Positions 7,833-16,271 of a stretch of DNA of 64,000 nucleotides are shown piece by piece. Made by a program: the position numbers and the translations under genes. Under the pieces are notes generated by a model that was given only the letters and a program-made list of their open reading frames with translations, had not been told where the DNA came from and did not search any database. Each line of letters starts with the position of its first letter. Position 1 is the first letter of the stretch. Origin of the DNA: Streptomyces fulvoviolaceus (GTDB lineage: Bacteria; Actinomycetota; Actinomycetes; Streptomycetales; Streptomycetaceae); assembly GCF_000718165.1 (NCBI RefSeq), contig NZ_JOEY01000004.1:1-64000 (forward strand), in the 5' to 3' direction.

Positions 7833-8807
7833 TTATGTCCCGTACAGACCGGCCATTCGTACGGCGTCACCGATGAAACGCGCCCGCAGAGCCTCCGGCG
7901 CCAGCACCTCCACCTCCGGTCCCAGCGCCGTGAGCTGTGTGTGGGCGACCTTCTCGGACTCCACCGGCAGGGTCACCGTCAGCCACCCGCCGTCGTCCGG
8001 GGCGCCTGCGAGCGACAGGGCGTCCCTGGCCGACACGGGATCGACGACGTACGGCAGCCTCCGCACGCCCTCCGGCGACAGCCGTACGACCACCTCCGCC
8101 CGCAGGATCGACCGCGCGAACTGCTCGGCCCGCTCCTCCCAGAAGGCGGGCAGATCGAACTCCTCGTCGCGGGAGAAGCGCTCCTCACCTGCGTCGACGG
8201 CGGTGAACCGGTCGATCCGGTACACCCGGTACGCCCCCTGCTCCGCCACTCGCGCGCACAGGTACCAGACCCCGGCCTTGAGCACGAGCCCGTACGGCTC
8301 CAGCTCCCGCTCCACCTCGCCGTCCCCGCTCCGATAACGCGCTACGACCCGCCGGTCGTCCCACACCGCATCCGCGACCGCGGGCAGCAGCTCCGGCGCC
8401 TTCGGCTCGGTGAACCAGTTCGGGGCGTCCAGGTGGAAGCGCTGGCCGGCCGTCTTCGAGGCGTCCCGGAGAGAGGGGAGCAGAGCCGCCGACACCTTCA
8501 GCCGGGCCGCGGAGGCGGCATCCTCCAACCCCATCTCGCGCAACGCCCCCGGCACACCGGACAGGAACAGCGCCTCCGCCTCACTGCGAGCCAGGCCGGT
8601 GAGGCGGGTGCGATACCCGCCGATCAGCCGGTAACCCCCCGCCCGCCCCCGGTCCGCGTACACCGGAACCCCCGCCTCCGACAACGCCTGCGCATCCCGC
8701 GTGATCGTCCGCTCGGACACCTCCAACTCCGTCGCCAGCTCGGCGGCGGTCATGGAAGGGCGGGACTGGAGCAGCAACACCATTTTGATGAGACGGGCAG
8801 CGCGCAT
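7833..8807 (-). CDS. WYL domain transcriptional regulator (YafY-like)
   Basis: 324 residues from ATG 8807. Residues 1-60 form a DeoR/YafY-type winged helix (MRAARLIKMVLLLQSRPSMT, LEVSERTITRDAQALSEAGV). A WYL domain follows in the middle, recognisable from ELEPYGLVLKAGVWYLCARV and the YRVYRIDRF stretch. A C-terminal extension (WCX) carries VVVRLSPEGVRRLPYVV. Such proteins repress or activate nearby genes, and some WYL regulators respond to nucleic acid ligands. A divergent methyltransferase gene starts 111 bases away and is the likeliest target. Confidence 0.9.
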   Translation of the reverse strand: MRAARLIKMVLLLQSRPSMTAAELATELEVSERTITRDAQALSEAGVPVYADRGRAGGYRLIGGYRTRLTGLARSEAEALFLSGVPGALREMGLEDAASAARLKVSAALLPSLRDASKTAGQRFHLDAPNWFTEPKAPELLPAVADAVWDDRRVVARYRSGDGEVERELEPYGLVLKAGVWYLCARVAEQGAYRVYRIDRFTAVDAGEERFSRDEEFDLPAFWEERAEQFARSILRAEVVVRLSPEGVRRLPYVVDPVSARDALSLAGAPDDGGWLTVTLPVESEKVAHTQLTALGPEVEVLAPEALRARFIGDAVRMAGLYGT

Positions 8808-8918
8808 ACCGCCATGATGGGCCGACGGCGCCGTCGTGCTCACCCGAACCCCTGTACGCGCACTGCCCGCTCCGCGAGCCTGGTGGCCACTGTCGTGCGC
8901 AAGGGAAGGAGGGGCCGC

Positions 8919-9713
8919 GTGCCCCGCTACCTGTTCGACAACAACGACGCCCGGACTCCCGACCGCTTCTCCCTCCTGGAATCGAGCTACGACGCCGTCT
9001 CCCGCCGACAGATCGAGTCGGCCGGGCTCGCGCCGGGCTGGCGTTGCCTGGAGGTCGGGGGCGGCGGCGGGTCGTTGGGCGACTGGCTGGGCGAACGGGT
9101 CGGGCCGCAGGGCGAGGTCACGGTCACGGACATCGAACCCCGCTGGGCCGAGGAGCGGTCCCGCCCCGCCCACGTGCGCCTGCTGCGGCACGACATCGTC
9201 CGCGACCCGCTGCCCGGCGACGGCTACGACCTGATCCACGCCCGGCTCGTACTGGTGCACCTGCCGCAGCGGCTGGAGGTGCTGGACCGGCTGGTGTCGG
9301 CCCTGCGGCCGGGCGGCCGGTTGTTGCTGGAGGACTTCGACTGCTCCTGGACCCCCGTGCTCGCGGCCCCCGACGAAGCGGCGGTCGCCCTCTTCGCCCG
9401 CGTCCAGAGCGCCCTGATGGCGCACCTGGAGAAGGCGGGAGTCGATCTCGTCTGGGGGACCCGCGCCTTCCGGGCCATGGTCCGGGCCGGTCTGGAGGAC
9501 GTCAGGGCGACGACGCATGCCGCATCGTGGCACGGGGGTGGCGCCGCAGGCATCGGGCTGCACCGGGTGGATGTGGAGCAGGCGGCCGACGGGCTGCGTG
9601 CGGAAGGCGTCACGGACGCCGAACTGGACCGGTTCTACGCCTTGTCACGAAATCCGGAGTTCGTCGTCAACTCCTACGCCTTGGTCAGCACGCAGGGCCG
9701 CCGCCCGCACTGA
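8919..9713 (+). CDS. SAM-dependent methyltransferase
   Basis: 264 residues from GTG 8919, with GGAAGGAGGGG upstream. Class I Rossmann landmarks are CLEVGGGGGSLGDWL (motif I), VTDIEP (acidic residue binding SAM), LLRHDIVRDPLPGDGYDLIH and ALRPGGRLLLEDF. The substrate is unknown; small-molecule methyltransferases of this class often act in secondary metabolism or detoxification. It is divergent from the WYL regulator gene, which may control it, and is followed at once by a strong hairpin terminator. Confidence 0.88.
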   Translation: MPRYLFDNNDARTPDRFSLLESSYDAVSRRQIESAGLAPGWRCLEVGGGGGSLGDWLGERVGPQGEVTVTDIEPRWAEERSRPAHVRLLRHDIVRDPLPGDGYDLIHARLVLVHLPQRLEVLDRLVSALRPGGRLLLEDFDCSWTPVLAAPDEAAVALFARVQSALMAHLEKAGVDLVWGTRAFRAMVRAGLEDVRATTHAASWHGGGAAGIGLHRVDVEQAADGLRAEGVTDAELDRFYALSRNPEFVVNSYALVSTQGRRPH

Positions 9714-9722
9714 GACGGAAAG

Positions 9723-9761
9723 AACGGCCCCGGCGGCAAGGCTTTTGCCGCCGGGGCCGTT
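9723..9761. terminator. Bidirectional terminator hairpin
   Basis: A perfect 17-base-pair stem (9723-9739 with 9745-9761) closes a 5-base loop. It lies 9 bases after the methyltransferase stop and downstream of the convergent aceE gene, so it can serve both. Confidence 0.9.
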
Positions 9762-9779
9762 CGGGCCCTTCAGAAGAAC

Positions 9780-9813
9780 ATCAGAAGGGGGGATCAGAAG
9801 GGGGGATCAGAAG
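9780..9813. repeat. 13-bp tandem repeat after aceE
   Basis: ATCAGAAGGGGGG occurs twice in tandem (9780-9792, 9793-9805), and a third copy starts and breaks off (9806-9813). It lies between the terminator and the aceE stop codon, in the 3' untranslated part of the aceE transcript. Confidence 0.85.
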
Positions 9814-9823
9814 GCGAAGCGGC

Positions 9824-12526
9824 TCACAGGCCGTACTTCTCCCGCGCCTCCTTCACCGCCGTCGCCTTCACCTCGCCGCGCCGCGCCAGCTGGGCCAGGG
9901 CCGCGACCACGACCGACTCCGCGTCGACGCCGAAGTGGCGGCGGGCCGCCTCGCGGGTGTCGGAGAGGCCGAAGCCGTCCGCGCCGAGCGAGGAGTAGTC
10001 CTGCTCGACCCACTGGGCGATCTGGTCGGGGACCTGGCGCATGTAGTCGGAGACCGCCAGCACCGGGCCCTCGGCACCGTGCAGCGCCTGCCGGACGTAG
10101 GGGACCCGCTCCTCGCCACGGAGGAGGGACGCGTCGGCCTCCAGGGCGTCGCGGCGGAGTTCCGTCCAGGACGTCGCCGACCAGACGTCGGCCGCGACAC
10201 CCCACTCCTCGGCGAGCTTCTTCTGCGCCTCCAGGACCCAGTGGATCGCCGTGCCGGAGCCGAGGAGCTGGATGCGGGGCGCGTTGGCGACCGGTGAAAG
10301 TCCCGCAGACTCCGCCGTGTTGAAGCGGTACAGGCCCTTGACGATGCCCTCGTCGATGCCCAGGCCGGCCGGCTTCGCGGGCTGCGGGATCGGCTCGTTG
10401 TAGACCGTCAGGTAGTAGAAGACGTTCTGGTCCTCGCCCGGGGCCGCTTCGCCGTACATCCGGCGCAGACCGTCCTTGACGATCGTCGCGACCTCGTACG
10501 CGAACGCCGGGTCGTACGTCAGCGCCGCCGGGTTCGTCGCCGCGATCACCGGGGAGTGGCCGTCGGCGTGCTGCAGGCCCTCGCCCGTCAGGGTGGTACG
10601 GCCCGCCGTCGCGCCCACCAGGAAGCCGCGGCCCAGCTGGTCGCCGAGCTGCCACATCTGGTCGGCCGTGCGCTGCCAGCCGAACATCGAGTAGAAGATG
10701 TAGAACGGGATCATCGTCTCGCCGTGCGTGGAGTACGCGGTGGACGCGGCGATGAAGTCGGCCATCGAACCGGCCTCGGTGATCCCCTCGTTGAGGATCT
10801 GGCCGTTCTTGGCCTCCTTGTAGTACATCAGCTGGTCGCGGTCGACCGGCTCGTACGTCTGGCCCTTGGGAGAGTAGATCCCGAGGGACGGGAACAGCGA
10901 CTCCATACCGAAGGTGCGCGCCTCGTCCGGAACGATCGGCACCCAGCGCTTGCCCGTCTCCTTGTCGCGGACCAGGTCCTTGATGAGACGTACGAATGCC
11001 ATGGTGGTGGCGATGTTCTGGGAGCCGGAGCCCTTGTCGAAGGACGTGAACGCCTTCTCGGCCGGGGCCGGCAGCGGGGCCAGCGCGTGCGTACGGCGGG
11101 CCGGGGCCGGGCCGCCGAGGGCCGCGCGGCGCTCCTGGAGGTAGCGGACCTCGGGGGAGTCGACGCCGGGGTGGCCGTAGGGGACCACGCCGTCGACGAA
11201 GTCGCTGTCCTTGATGGGGAGTTCGAGCAGGTCACGCATCTGCTTGAACTCGTCCGTCGACAGCTTCTTCATCTGGTGGTTGGCGTTCTTCGAGGCGAAG
11301 CCCTCGCCGAGAGTGTGGCCCTTGACCGTCTGGGCGAGGATGACCGTCGGGGCGCCCTTGAACTCCACGGCCGCCTTGTACGCGGCGTAGACCTTGCGCG
11401 CCTCGTGGCCACCGCGAGAGAGGTGGAAACACTCGAAGATCTTGTCGTCGCTCAGCAGCTTCGCCATCTCGACGAGCGCCGGGTCTCCGCCGAAGAAGTC
11501 CTGGCGGATGTAGGCGGCGTCGCGCGTCTGGTACGTCTGCACCTGGGCGTCGGGTACCTCGCGCAGGCGGCGTACGAGCGCGCCCGTGGTGTCGAGCTGG
11601 AACAGCTCGTCCCAGGCGTTGCCCCACAGCGACTTGATGACGTTCCAGCCCGCGCCGCGGAACTGGGCCTCCAACTCCTGCACGATCTTGAAGTTCGCGC
11701 GGACCGGGCCGTCGAGGCGCTGCAGGTTGCAGTTGATGACGAAGGTCAGGTTGTCCAGACCCTCGCGCGAAGCCAGCGCGAGTGCGGCCGTCGACTCCGG
11801 CTCGTCCATCTCGCCGTCGCCGAGGAAGGCCCAGACGTGGGACGCGGAGACGTCCTTGATGTTGCGGTTCGTCAGGTAGCGGTTGAAGCGCGCCTGATAG
11901 ATCGCGGAGAGCGGGCCGAGGCCCATCGACACCGTCGGGAACTCCCACAGCCAGGGCAGGCGGCGGGGGTGTGGGTACGACGGGAGGCCGTTGCCGCCCG
12001 ACTCGCGGCGGAAGTTGTCGAGGTGGTCCTCGTTCAGCCGGCCGTCGAGGAAGGCGCGGGCGTAGATGCCGGGGGAGGCGTGGCCCTGGATGTAGAGCTG
12101 GTCGCCGGAGCCGTCCGCCTCCTTGCCCTTGAAGAAGTGGTTGAAGCCGGTCTCGTACAGCCAGGCCGCGGAGGCGAAGGTGGCGATGTGGCCGCCGACG
12201 CCGTATTTGCTGCCCCGGGAGACCATCGCGGCCGCGTTCCAGCGGTTCCACGCGGTGATCTTCCGCTCCATCTCCTCGTCACCGGGAGCGCTCGGCTCGG
12301 CGGCGGTGGGGATGGTGTTGATGTAGTCGGTCTCGAGGAGCTTGGGCAGCGCGATGCCGTTGCCCTCCGCCCTCTCCAGCGTGCGGCGCATCAGGTACGC
12401 GGCACGGTGCGGGCCGGCCGCCTTGGCGACCGCGTCCAGGGAGGCCTGCCATTCGGCGGTCTCCTCGGGGTCCCGGTCGGGGAGCTGGTCGAGCTCGCTC
12501 GGCTGGATGGCGTTGGGGTCGGTCAT
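9824..12526 (-). CDS. aceE: Pyruvate dehydrogenase E1 component (homodimeric)
   Basis: 900 residues, the usual length of the single-chain homodimeric E1. It decarboxylates pyruvate with thiamine diphosphate and passes the acetyl group to the E2 lipoyl arm. The thiamine-binding motif runs from GDGEMDEPES (about 236) to NCNLQRLDGP (about 265). Later landmarks are KTVKGHTLGEGF-like residues near 410 and TLTGEGLQHADGHS in the pyrimidine domain. ATG 12526 has GGAAGGCGG upstream; an ATG 42 bases earlier lacks one. E2 and E3 genes follow 2-5 kb away on the same strand, and a GntR-type regulator gene precedes it, recalling the enteric pdhR-aceE arrangement. Confidence 0.97.
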   Translation of the reverse strand: MTDPNAIQPSELDQLPDRDPEETAEWQASLDAVAKAAGPHRAAYLMRRTLERAEGNGIALPKLLETDYINTIPTAAEPSAPGDEEMERKITAWNRWNAAAMVSRGSKYGVGGHIATFASAAWLYETGFNHFFKGKEADGSGDQLYIQGHASPGIYARAFLDGRLNEDHLDNFRRESGGNGLPSYPHPRRLPWLWEFPTVSMGLGPLSAIYQARFNRYLTNRNIKDVSASHVWAFLGDGEMDEPESTAALALASREGLDNLTFVINCNLQRLDGPVRANFKIVQELEAQFRGAGWNVIKSLWGNAWDELFQLDTTGALVRRLREVPDAQVQTYQTRDAAYIRQDFFGGDPALVEMAKLLSDDKIFECFHLSRGGHEARKVYAAYKAAVEFKGAPTVILAQTVKGHTLGEGFASKNANHQMKKLSTDEFKQMRDLLELPIKDSDFVDGVVPYGHPGVDSPEVRYLQERRAALGGPAPARRTHALAPLPAPAEKAFTSFDKGSGSQNIATTMAFVRLIKDLVRDKETGKRWVPIVPDEARTFGMESLFPSLGIYSPKGQTYEPVDRDQLMYYKEAKNGQILNEGITEAGSMADFIAASTAYSTHGETMIPFYIFYSMFGWQRTADQMWQLGDQLGRGFLVGATAGRTTLTGEGLQHADGHSPVIAATNPAALTYDPAFAYEVATIVKDGLRRMYGEAAPGEDQNVFYYLTVYNEPIPQPAKPAGLGIDEGIVKGLYRFNTAESAGLSPVANAPRIQLLGSGTAIHWVLEAQKKLAEEWGVAADVWSATSWTELRRDALEADASLLRGEERVPYVRQALHGAEGPVLAVSDYMRQVPDQIAQWVEQDYSSLGADGFGLSDTREAARRHFGVDAESVVVAALAQLARRGEVKATAVKEAREKYGL

Positions 12527-12671
12527 GTCGCCGCCTTCCTCGGTCGAAGGGGGTTCCCTCATCGGCAAGGGTTCGGGGGTGCCCTTTGTCTTTGGCAGGA
12601 CAGGGCGGAGGGCCTGGGTGCTGTGACACCATGCGGCTCCGCCGCGCGGCCCGTCGGTGACTGTAACTCCC

Positions 12672-12723
12672 TGATCGATGATCGATCAAAGGGGTGAGAG
12701 GTAAAACTTCTCGATAACGAGAA
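12672..12723. promoter_or_regulatory. Palindromes in the aceE leader (candidate operators)
   Basis: Two palindromes stand out in an AT-richer patch. TGATCGAT-G-ATCGATCA (12672-12688) has perfect 8-base arms. TTCTCG-ATAA-CGAGAA (12708-12723) has perfect 6-base arms. Both lie between the gntR-type gene and aceE, 146-197 bases ahead of the aceE ATG. They are reasonable operator candidates for the adjacent GntR-family protein, but no binding evidence exists here. Confidence 0.55.
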
Positions 12724-12727
12724 AGTC

Positions 12728-12762
12728 GGCACGGGGTGCCTTTTGGGCAGGCACCCCGTGCC
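12728..12762. terminator. Hairpin between gntR-type gene and aceE
   Basis: A perfect 13-base-pair stem (12728-12740 with 12750-12762) and a 9-base loop lie 48 bases past the regulator's stop. It probably ends the regulator transcript and separates it from the aceE promoter region, which lies further on. Confidence 0.8.
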
Positions 12763-12810
12763 GCACATTTTGATGGTTTTCGCAGGTGAGCACGGGTGTG
12801 CTCGGCTGTG

Positions 12811-13434
12811 TCACGCGCGCGGCGCGCAGCCCAGCACGTGCGCCTTCACCAGCTCAGCGATCCGCGGGTCCCGGCGCCGGAACGCCTGCACCAGCTCCTC
12901 GTGCTCCTCCGCGTACGACTGCTGGACCGTGCCCAGCCAGCGGATGGACAGGGCGGTGAAGACCTCGATGCCCAGGCCCTCCCAGGTGTGCAGGAGCACG
13001 GAGTTGCCTGCCGCGCGGACCAGTTCGCGGTGGAAGCCCACCGTGTGCCGGACCTGGCCCGTGCCGTCCGACTCGCGGTCGGCCTCGTACAGGGCGGCGA
13101 CATGGGGCTCCAGGGCCGAGCAGTCCTCCGCCAGCTTCTCCGCCGCCAGCTCCGCGGCGATCGCCTCCAGGCCGGCCCGGACCGGGTAGCTCTCCTCCAG
13201 GTCGGCGGCGGTCAGATTCCGCACGCGCACGCCCTTGTTCGGCGCCGACTCGATCAGCCGCAGCGACTCCAGCTCGCGCAGCGCCTCCCGCACGGGGGTC
13301 TGACTGACCTCCAGCTCGGTGGCGATCCGTCGCTCCACGATCCGCTCGCCCGGCTTCCAGCGACCGCTGACGATCCCTTCCACGATGTGCTCGCGGATCT
13401 GTTCGCGCAGCGAGTGGACGACGGGCGCGGTCAT
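12811..13434 (-). CDS. GntR family regulator (FCD type)
   Basis: 207 residues from ATG 13434, with AAGGAG in place inside the palindrome CTCCTTAAGGAG. Residues 1-70 are a GntR winged helix (LREQIREHIVEGIVSGRWKP, VSQTPVREALRELESLRLIE). An all-helical FCD ligand domain follows (LEESYPVRAGLEAIAAELAA, FHRELVRAAGNSVLL, and HEELVQAFRRRDPRIAE with the usual metal/ligand His positions). FadR-subfamily proteins bind small organic acids. Its position just upstream of aceE on the same strand makes control of pyruvate dehydrogenase plausible, as PdhR does in E. coli, but that is inference by position. Confidence 0.9.
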   Translation of the reverse strand: MTAPVVHSLREQIREHIVEGIVSGRWKPGERIVERRIATELEVSQTPVREALRELESLRLIESAPNKGVRVRNLTAADLEESYPVRAGLEAIAAELAAEKLAEDCSALEPHVAALYEADRESDGTGQVRHTVGFHRELVRAAGNSVLLHTWEGLGIEVFTALSIRWLGTVQQSYAEEHEELVQAFRRRDPRIAELVKAHVLGCAPRA

Positions 13435-13715
13435 GATTGCTCCTTAAGGAGGGGCCGCCCATCGGCCCCGGGGGCGTTTGACGTTTAGACAATAAGGCCG
13501 CGGGCCCGTCCGGGAGGGGCGCACGGGGGCGCTTTCATGCAGGTGAGACGAGACTTACACGCCTCTCAGACCCATGCCTCCTGTAAAGCCCCGTACCGGC
13601 TACGGCCCGGAGGGGTCACCGCCGTGTCACCGGAGGAACCCCTGCGCCGTGATCCGTGTCGCGGTCGGCAGGAGTGCTCGCAAGGAGGTGCTCCTGGGAA
13701 CGGCAGGGGGACGGC
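13435..13715. promoter_or_regulatory. Divergent promoter region of gntR-type gene
   Basis: This 281-base gap lies between the leftward regulator and the rightward lipoprotein gene. The AT-rich segment at 13477-13496 (TTTGACGTTTAGACAATAAG) is the only promoter-like patch. It contains an imperfect dyad, TTGTC-TAAAC-GTCAA on the minus strand, that could be an autoregulatory site. No gene was found in it. Confidence 0.4.
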
Positions 13716-14396
13716 ATGGACATCGGGGGACGGCGTGCAGCGGTGCGCCGGATGGCGGCGGCAGCGGTGATCGGCGCGGTCGTGGGGCTCACGGGCTGCC
13801 AACAGATGGACACACGGGCCGGGGCGAAACCCAGTGGCGGGAGCACGGAGACGATGACCGGCATGGCGGGCGCGGCCCGGGGCGGCGGCTCCGGCGGCGC
13901 CTGCGTCTTCGTCAAGCCGGACGGGGCACAGAAGTTCGGCCACGTCGGCTGGGGCTTCCAGGTCACGGGGACGAAGCGCTGGGTCTACGGCGCCGTCGAG
14001 AACCCCAGCGGCAGGCTGTACACCCCGCCGGGCGGCGACATCGGCGCCTGGCACGCGGAGGGGACGTACAAGCGCATGATGAGCGAGATGTCCACGGACA
14101 CTCACTATCCGGGCAACTCCGAGCACCCGTACAGCCGTTACCGCTGCACCGGCTCGTCGACGAGCGACGTGAACGCGGCCTGGGCCATGATCCGTACGGT
14201 GGAGGCCCGCGGGTTCCTCGTCGGCGTCGACCCGAAGACCGGGAAGCTCACGTCCCGGGACTGCCTCGATGCGACGTACGACGTCCTGAAGGCGTACCGG
14301 ACGAAAGGGCTGACGCGCGCCGAGAAGCTGGCCGTCCCGAACGTGTGGGTGGAGTCGCTGTGGGGCTGGTCGGACAAGAGGCTGACGCCTCGGTGA
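13716..14396 (+). CDS. Putative lipoprotein of unknown function
   Basis: 226 residues from ATG 13716, with CAGGGGG upstream. The N-terminus has a basic start, a hydrophobic core and a lipobox (VVGLTGC), so it should be lipid-anchored on the outer face of the membrane. The mature part has VKPDGAQKFGHVGWGFQV, RWVYGAVENP and YSRYRCTGSSTSD. The GHVGWGF...YG pattern hints at a compact secreted domain, but I cannot name the family. It lies between the E1 and E2 genes on the opposite strand, interrupting an otherwise colinear aceE-E2-E3 order. Confidence 0.75.
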   Translation: MDIGGRRAAVRRMAAAAVIGAVVGLTGCQQMDTRAGAKPSGGSTETMTGMAGAARGGGSGGACVFVKPDGAQKFGHVGWGFQVTGTKRWVYGAVENPSGRLYTPPGGDIGAWHAEGTYKRMMSEMSTDTHYPGNSEHPYSRYRCTGSSTSDVNAAWAMIRTVEARGFLVGVDPKTGKLTSRDCLDATYDVLKAYRTKGLTRAEKLAVPNVWVESLWGWSDKRLTPR

Positions 14397-14401
14397 TACG
14401 G

Positions 14402-14448
14402 CGGTGCCCCCGCCCGGAGAACTCGGAGAGTTCCGGACGGGGGCACCG
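14402..14448. terminator. Bidirectional terminator hairpin
   Basis: A long hairpin: outer arms of 11 pairs (14402-14412 with 14438-14448), then inner CCGG/CCGG and AACTC/GAGTT pairs around a 3-base loop, with one small bulge. It separates the convergent lipoprotein and E2 genes. Confidence 0.9.
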
Positions 14449-14463
14449 TACAAACCAGGTGGC

Positions 14464-16212
14464 TTACAGGCCGAGTTCGACCTCGAACTCGCCCGCCTCC
14501 AGGATCGCCTTGACCGCGGTCAGGTAACGGGCCGCGTCGGCGCCGTCCACCAGACGGTGGTCGTAGGAGAGGGTCAGGTAGGTCATGTCGCGGATGCCGA
14601 TGACCGTGCCCTCCTCGGTCTCGATGACGGCCGGACGCTTGACCGTGGCACCGATGCCGAGGATCGCGACCTGGCCCGGCGGCACGATGATCGTGTCGAA
14701 GAGCGCACCGCGCGAACCGGTGTTGGAGATGGTGAAGGTCGCGCCGGACAGCTCGTCCGGGGTGATCTTGTTCGCCCGGACCTTGCCCGCGAGCTCGGCG
14801 GTGGCCTTGGCGATACCGGCGATGTTGAGGTCGCCCGCGTGCTTGATGACCGGGGTCATCAGGCCCTTCTCGGAGTCCACCGCGATACCGATGTTCTCGG
14901 TGTCGAAGTAGGTGATCGTGCCCTCGGCCTCGTTGATCTTGGCGTTGATGGGCGCGTGCGCCTTCAGCGCCTGGGCCGCGGCCTTGACGAAGAACGGCAT
15001 CGGGGAGAGCTTGACGCCCTCACGGGCCGCGAAGGAGTCCTTCGCCCGCCCGCGCAGCTTCATCAGGCGGGTGACGTCGACCTCGACGACCGAGGACAGC
15101 TGCGCCTGCTCGTGCAGCGCCTTGACCATGTTGTCGCCGATGACCTTGCGGATGCGCGGCATCTTGACGGTCTGGCCACGGAGGGGAGAGGCCTCCAGGG
15201 ACGGCGCCTTCTTCGCGGCCGACGGAGCTGCAGCGGCAGGGGCCGGAGCAGCCGCGGCGGCCTTCGCGGCCTCGGCGGCGGCGAGGACGTCCTGCTTGCG
15301 GATACGGCCGCCGACGCCGGTGCCCTTGACGGTGGCCAGGTCGACGCCGTTCTCGGCGGCGAGCTTGCGCACCAGCGGGGTCACGTACGCGCCGTCGTCA
15401 CCCGAGGTCGCGACCGGAGCGGGCGCGGCCGGGGCGACCGGAGCCGGAGCGACCGGCGCGGGGGCCGGGGCAGCCGGAGCCGGGGCAGCGGCGACCGGGG
15501 CGGGCGCCGGAGCCACAGGGGCGGGGGCAGGCGCGGGAGCCGGGGCCGGGGCCTCGACAACCGGAGCCGGAGCCGGAGCGGCGGGGGCCGGGGCAGCGGC
15601 CGGAGCCGCACCCGCGGCGCCGATGACGGCCAGTTTGGCGCCGACCTCGGCCGTCTCGTCCTCGCCGACCGTGATCTCGAGCAGCACACCGGAGGTGGGC
15701 GCCGGGATCTCGGTGTCGACCTTGTCCGTGGAGACCTCGAGCAGCGGCTCGTCGGCCTCGACGGAGTCGCCGACCGACTTCAGCCAGCGGGTGACGGTGC
15801 CCTCGGTGACGGACTCGCCCAGGGCGGGGAGCACGACATCGGTGCCGGAGGCGCCACCGGCCGGAGCCGGAGCGGGAGCCGGGGCCTCGGGGGCCGGGGC
15901 GGGGGCCTCGGCCACAGGGGCCGGAGCCGCTACGGGCTCCGCGGCCGGTGCCGGGGCAGCGGCAGGTGCACCCGTGCCGTCGTCGATCACGGCCAGCTCG
16001 GCGCCGACCTCGACGGTCTCGTCCTCGGCGACCTTGATGGAGGCCAGGATGCCGGCGGCGGGCGAGGGGATCTCGGTGTCGACCTTGTCGGTCGAGACCT
16101 CGAGCAGCGGCTCGTCGGCCTCGACGCGCTCACCCTCGGCCTTCAGCCAGCGGGTGACGGTGCCCTCGGTGACGCTCTCGCCGAGCGCCGGAAGGGTTAC
16201 GGAAACCGCCAT
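14464..16212 (-). CDS. sucB: Dihydrolipoamide acyltransferase E2 with two lipoyl domains
   Basis: 582 residues from ATG 16212, with a clear AAGGAG. There are two N-terminal lipoyl domains with the lipoylated Lys in [12 protein letters not shown] at about K43 and K164. Long Ala/Pro linkers join them. An E3/E1-binding domain sits at about 275-315 ([20 protein letters not shown]). The catalytic acyltransferase domain ends with [16 protein letters not shown] (His about 552, Asp about 556). Actinobacterial genomes often name this gene sucB. In the studied actinobacteria a single such E2 serves both pyruvate and 2-oxoglutarate dehydrogenase, so the symbol does not fix its substrate. The E3 gene lies 59 bases upstream, probably in one transcript. 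Confidence 0.93.
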   Translation of the reverse strand: MAVSVTLPALGESVTEGTVTRWLKAEGERVEADEPLLEVSTDKVDTEIPSPAAGILASIKVAEDETVEVGAELAVIDDGTGAPAAAPAPAAEPVAAPAPVAEAPAPAPEAPAPAPAPAGGASGTDVVLPALGESVTEGTVTRWLKSVGDSVEADEPLLEVSTDKVDTEIPAPTSGVLLEITVGEDETAEVGAKLAVIGAAGAAPAAAPAPAAPAPAPVVEAPAPAPAPAPAPVAPAPAPVAAAPAPAAPAPAPVAPAPVAPAAPAPVATSGDDGAYVTPLVRKLAAENGVDLATVKGTGVGGRIRKQDVLAAAEAAKAAAAAPAPAAAAPSAAKKAPSLEASPLRGQTVKMPRIRKVIGDNMVKALHEQAQLSSVVEVDVTRLMKLRGRAKDSFAAREGVKLSPMPFFVKAAAQALKAHAPINAKINEAEGTITYFDTENIGIAVDSEKGLMTPVIKHAGDLNIAGIAKATAELAGKVRANKITPDELSGATFTISNTGSRGALFDTIIVPPGQVAILGIGATVKRPAVIETEEGTVIGIRDMTYLTLSYDHRLVDGADAARYLTAVKAILEAGEFEVELGL

Positions 16213-16271
16213 GGTTTCGGTTGCTCCTTACGAATTGCGGAAGTCTGAGTCGTCGCTTCGTCGACCGAGGG

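Noticed and set aside
10556..12697. A 713-codon open frame on the plus strand opposite aceE
   Set aside because: Shadow of aceE; Arg/Val/Glu-rich with no domain or ribosome site.
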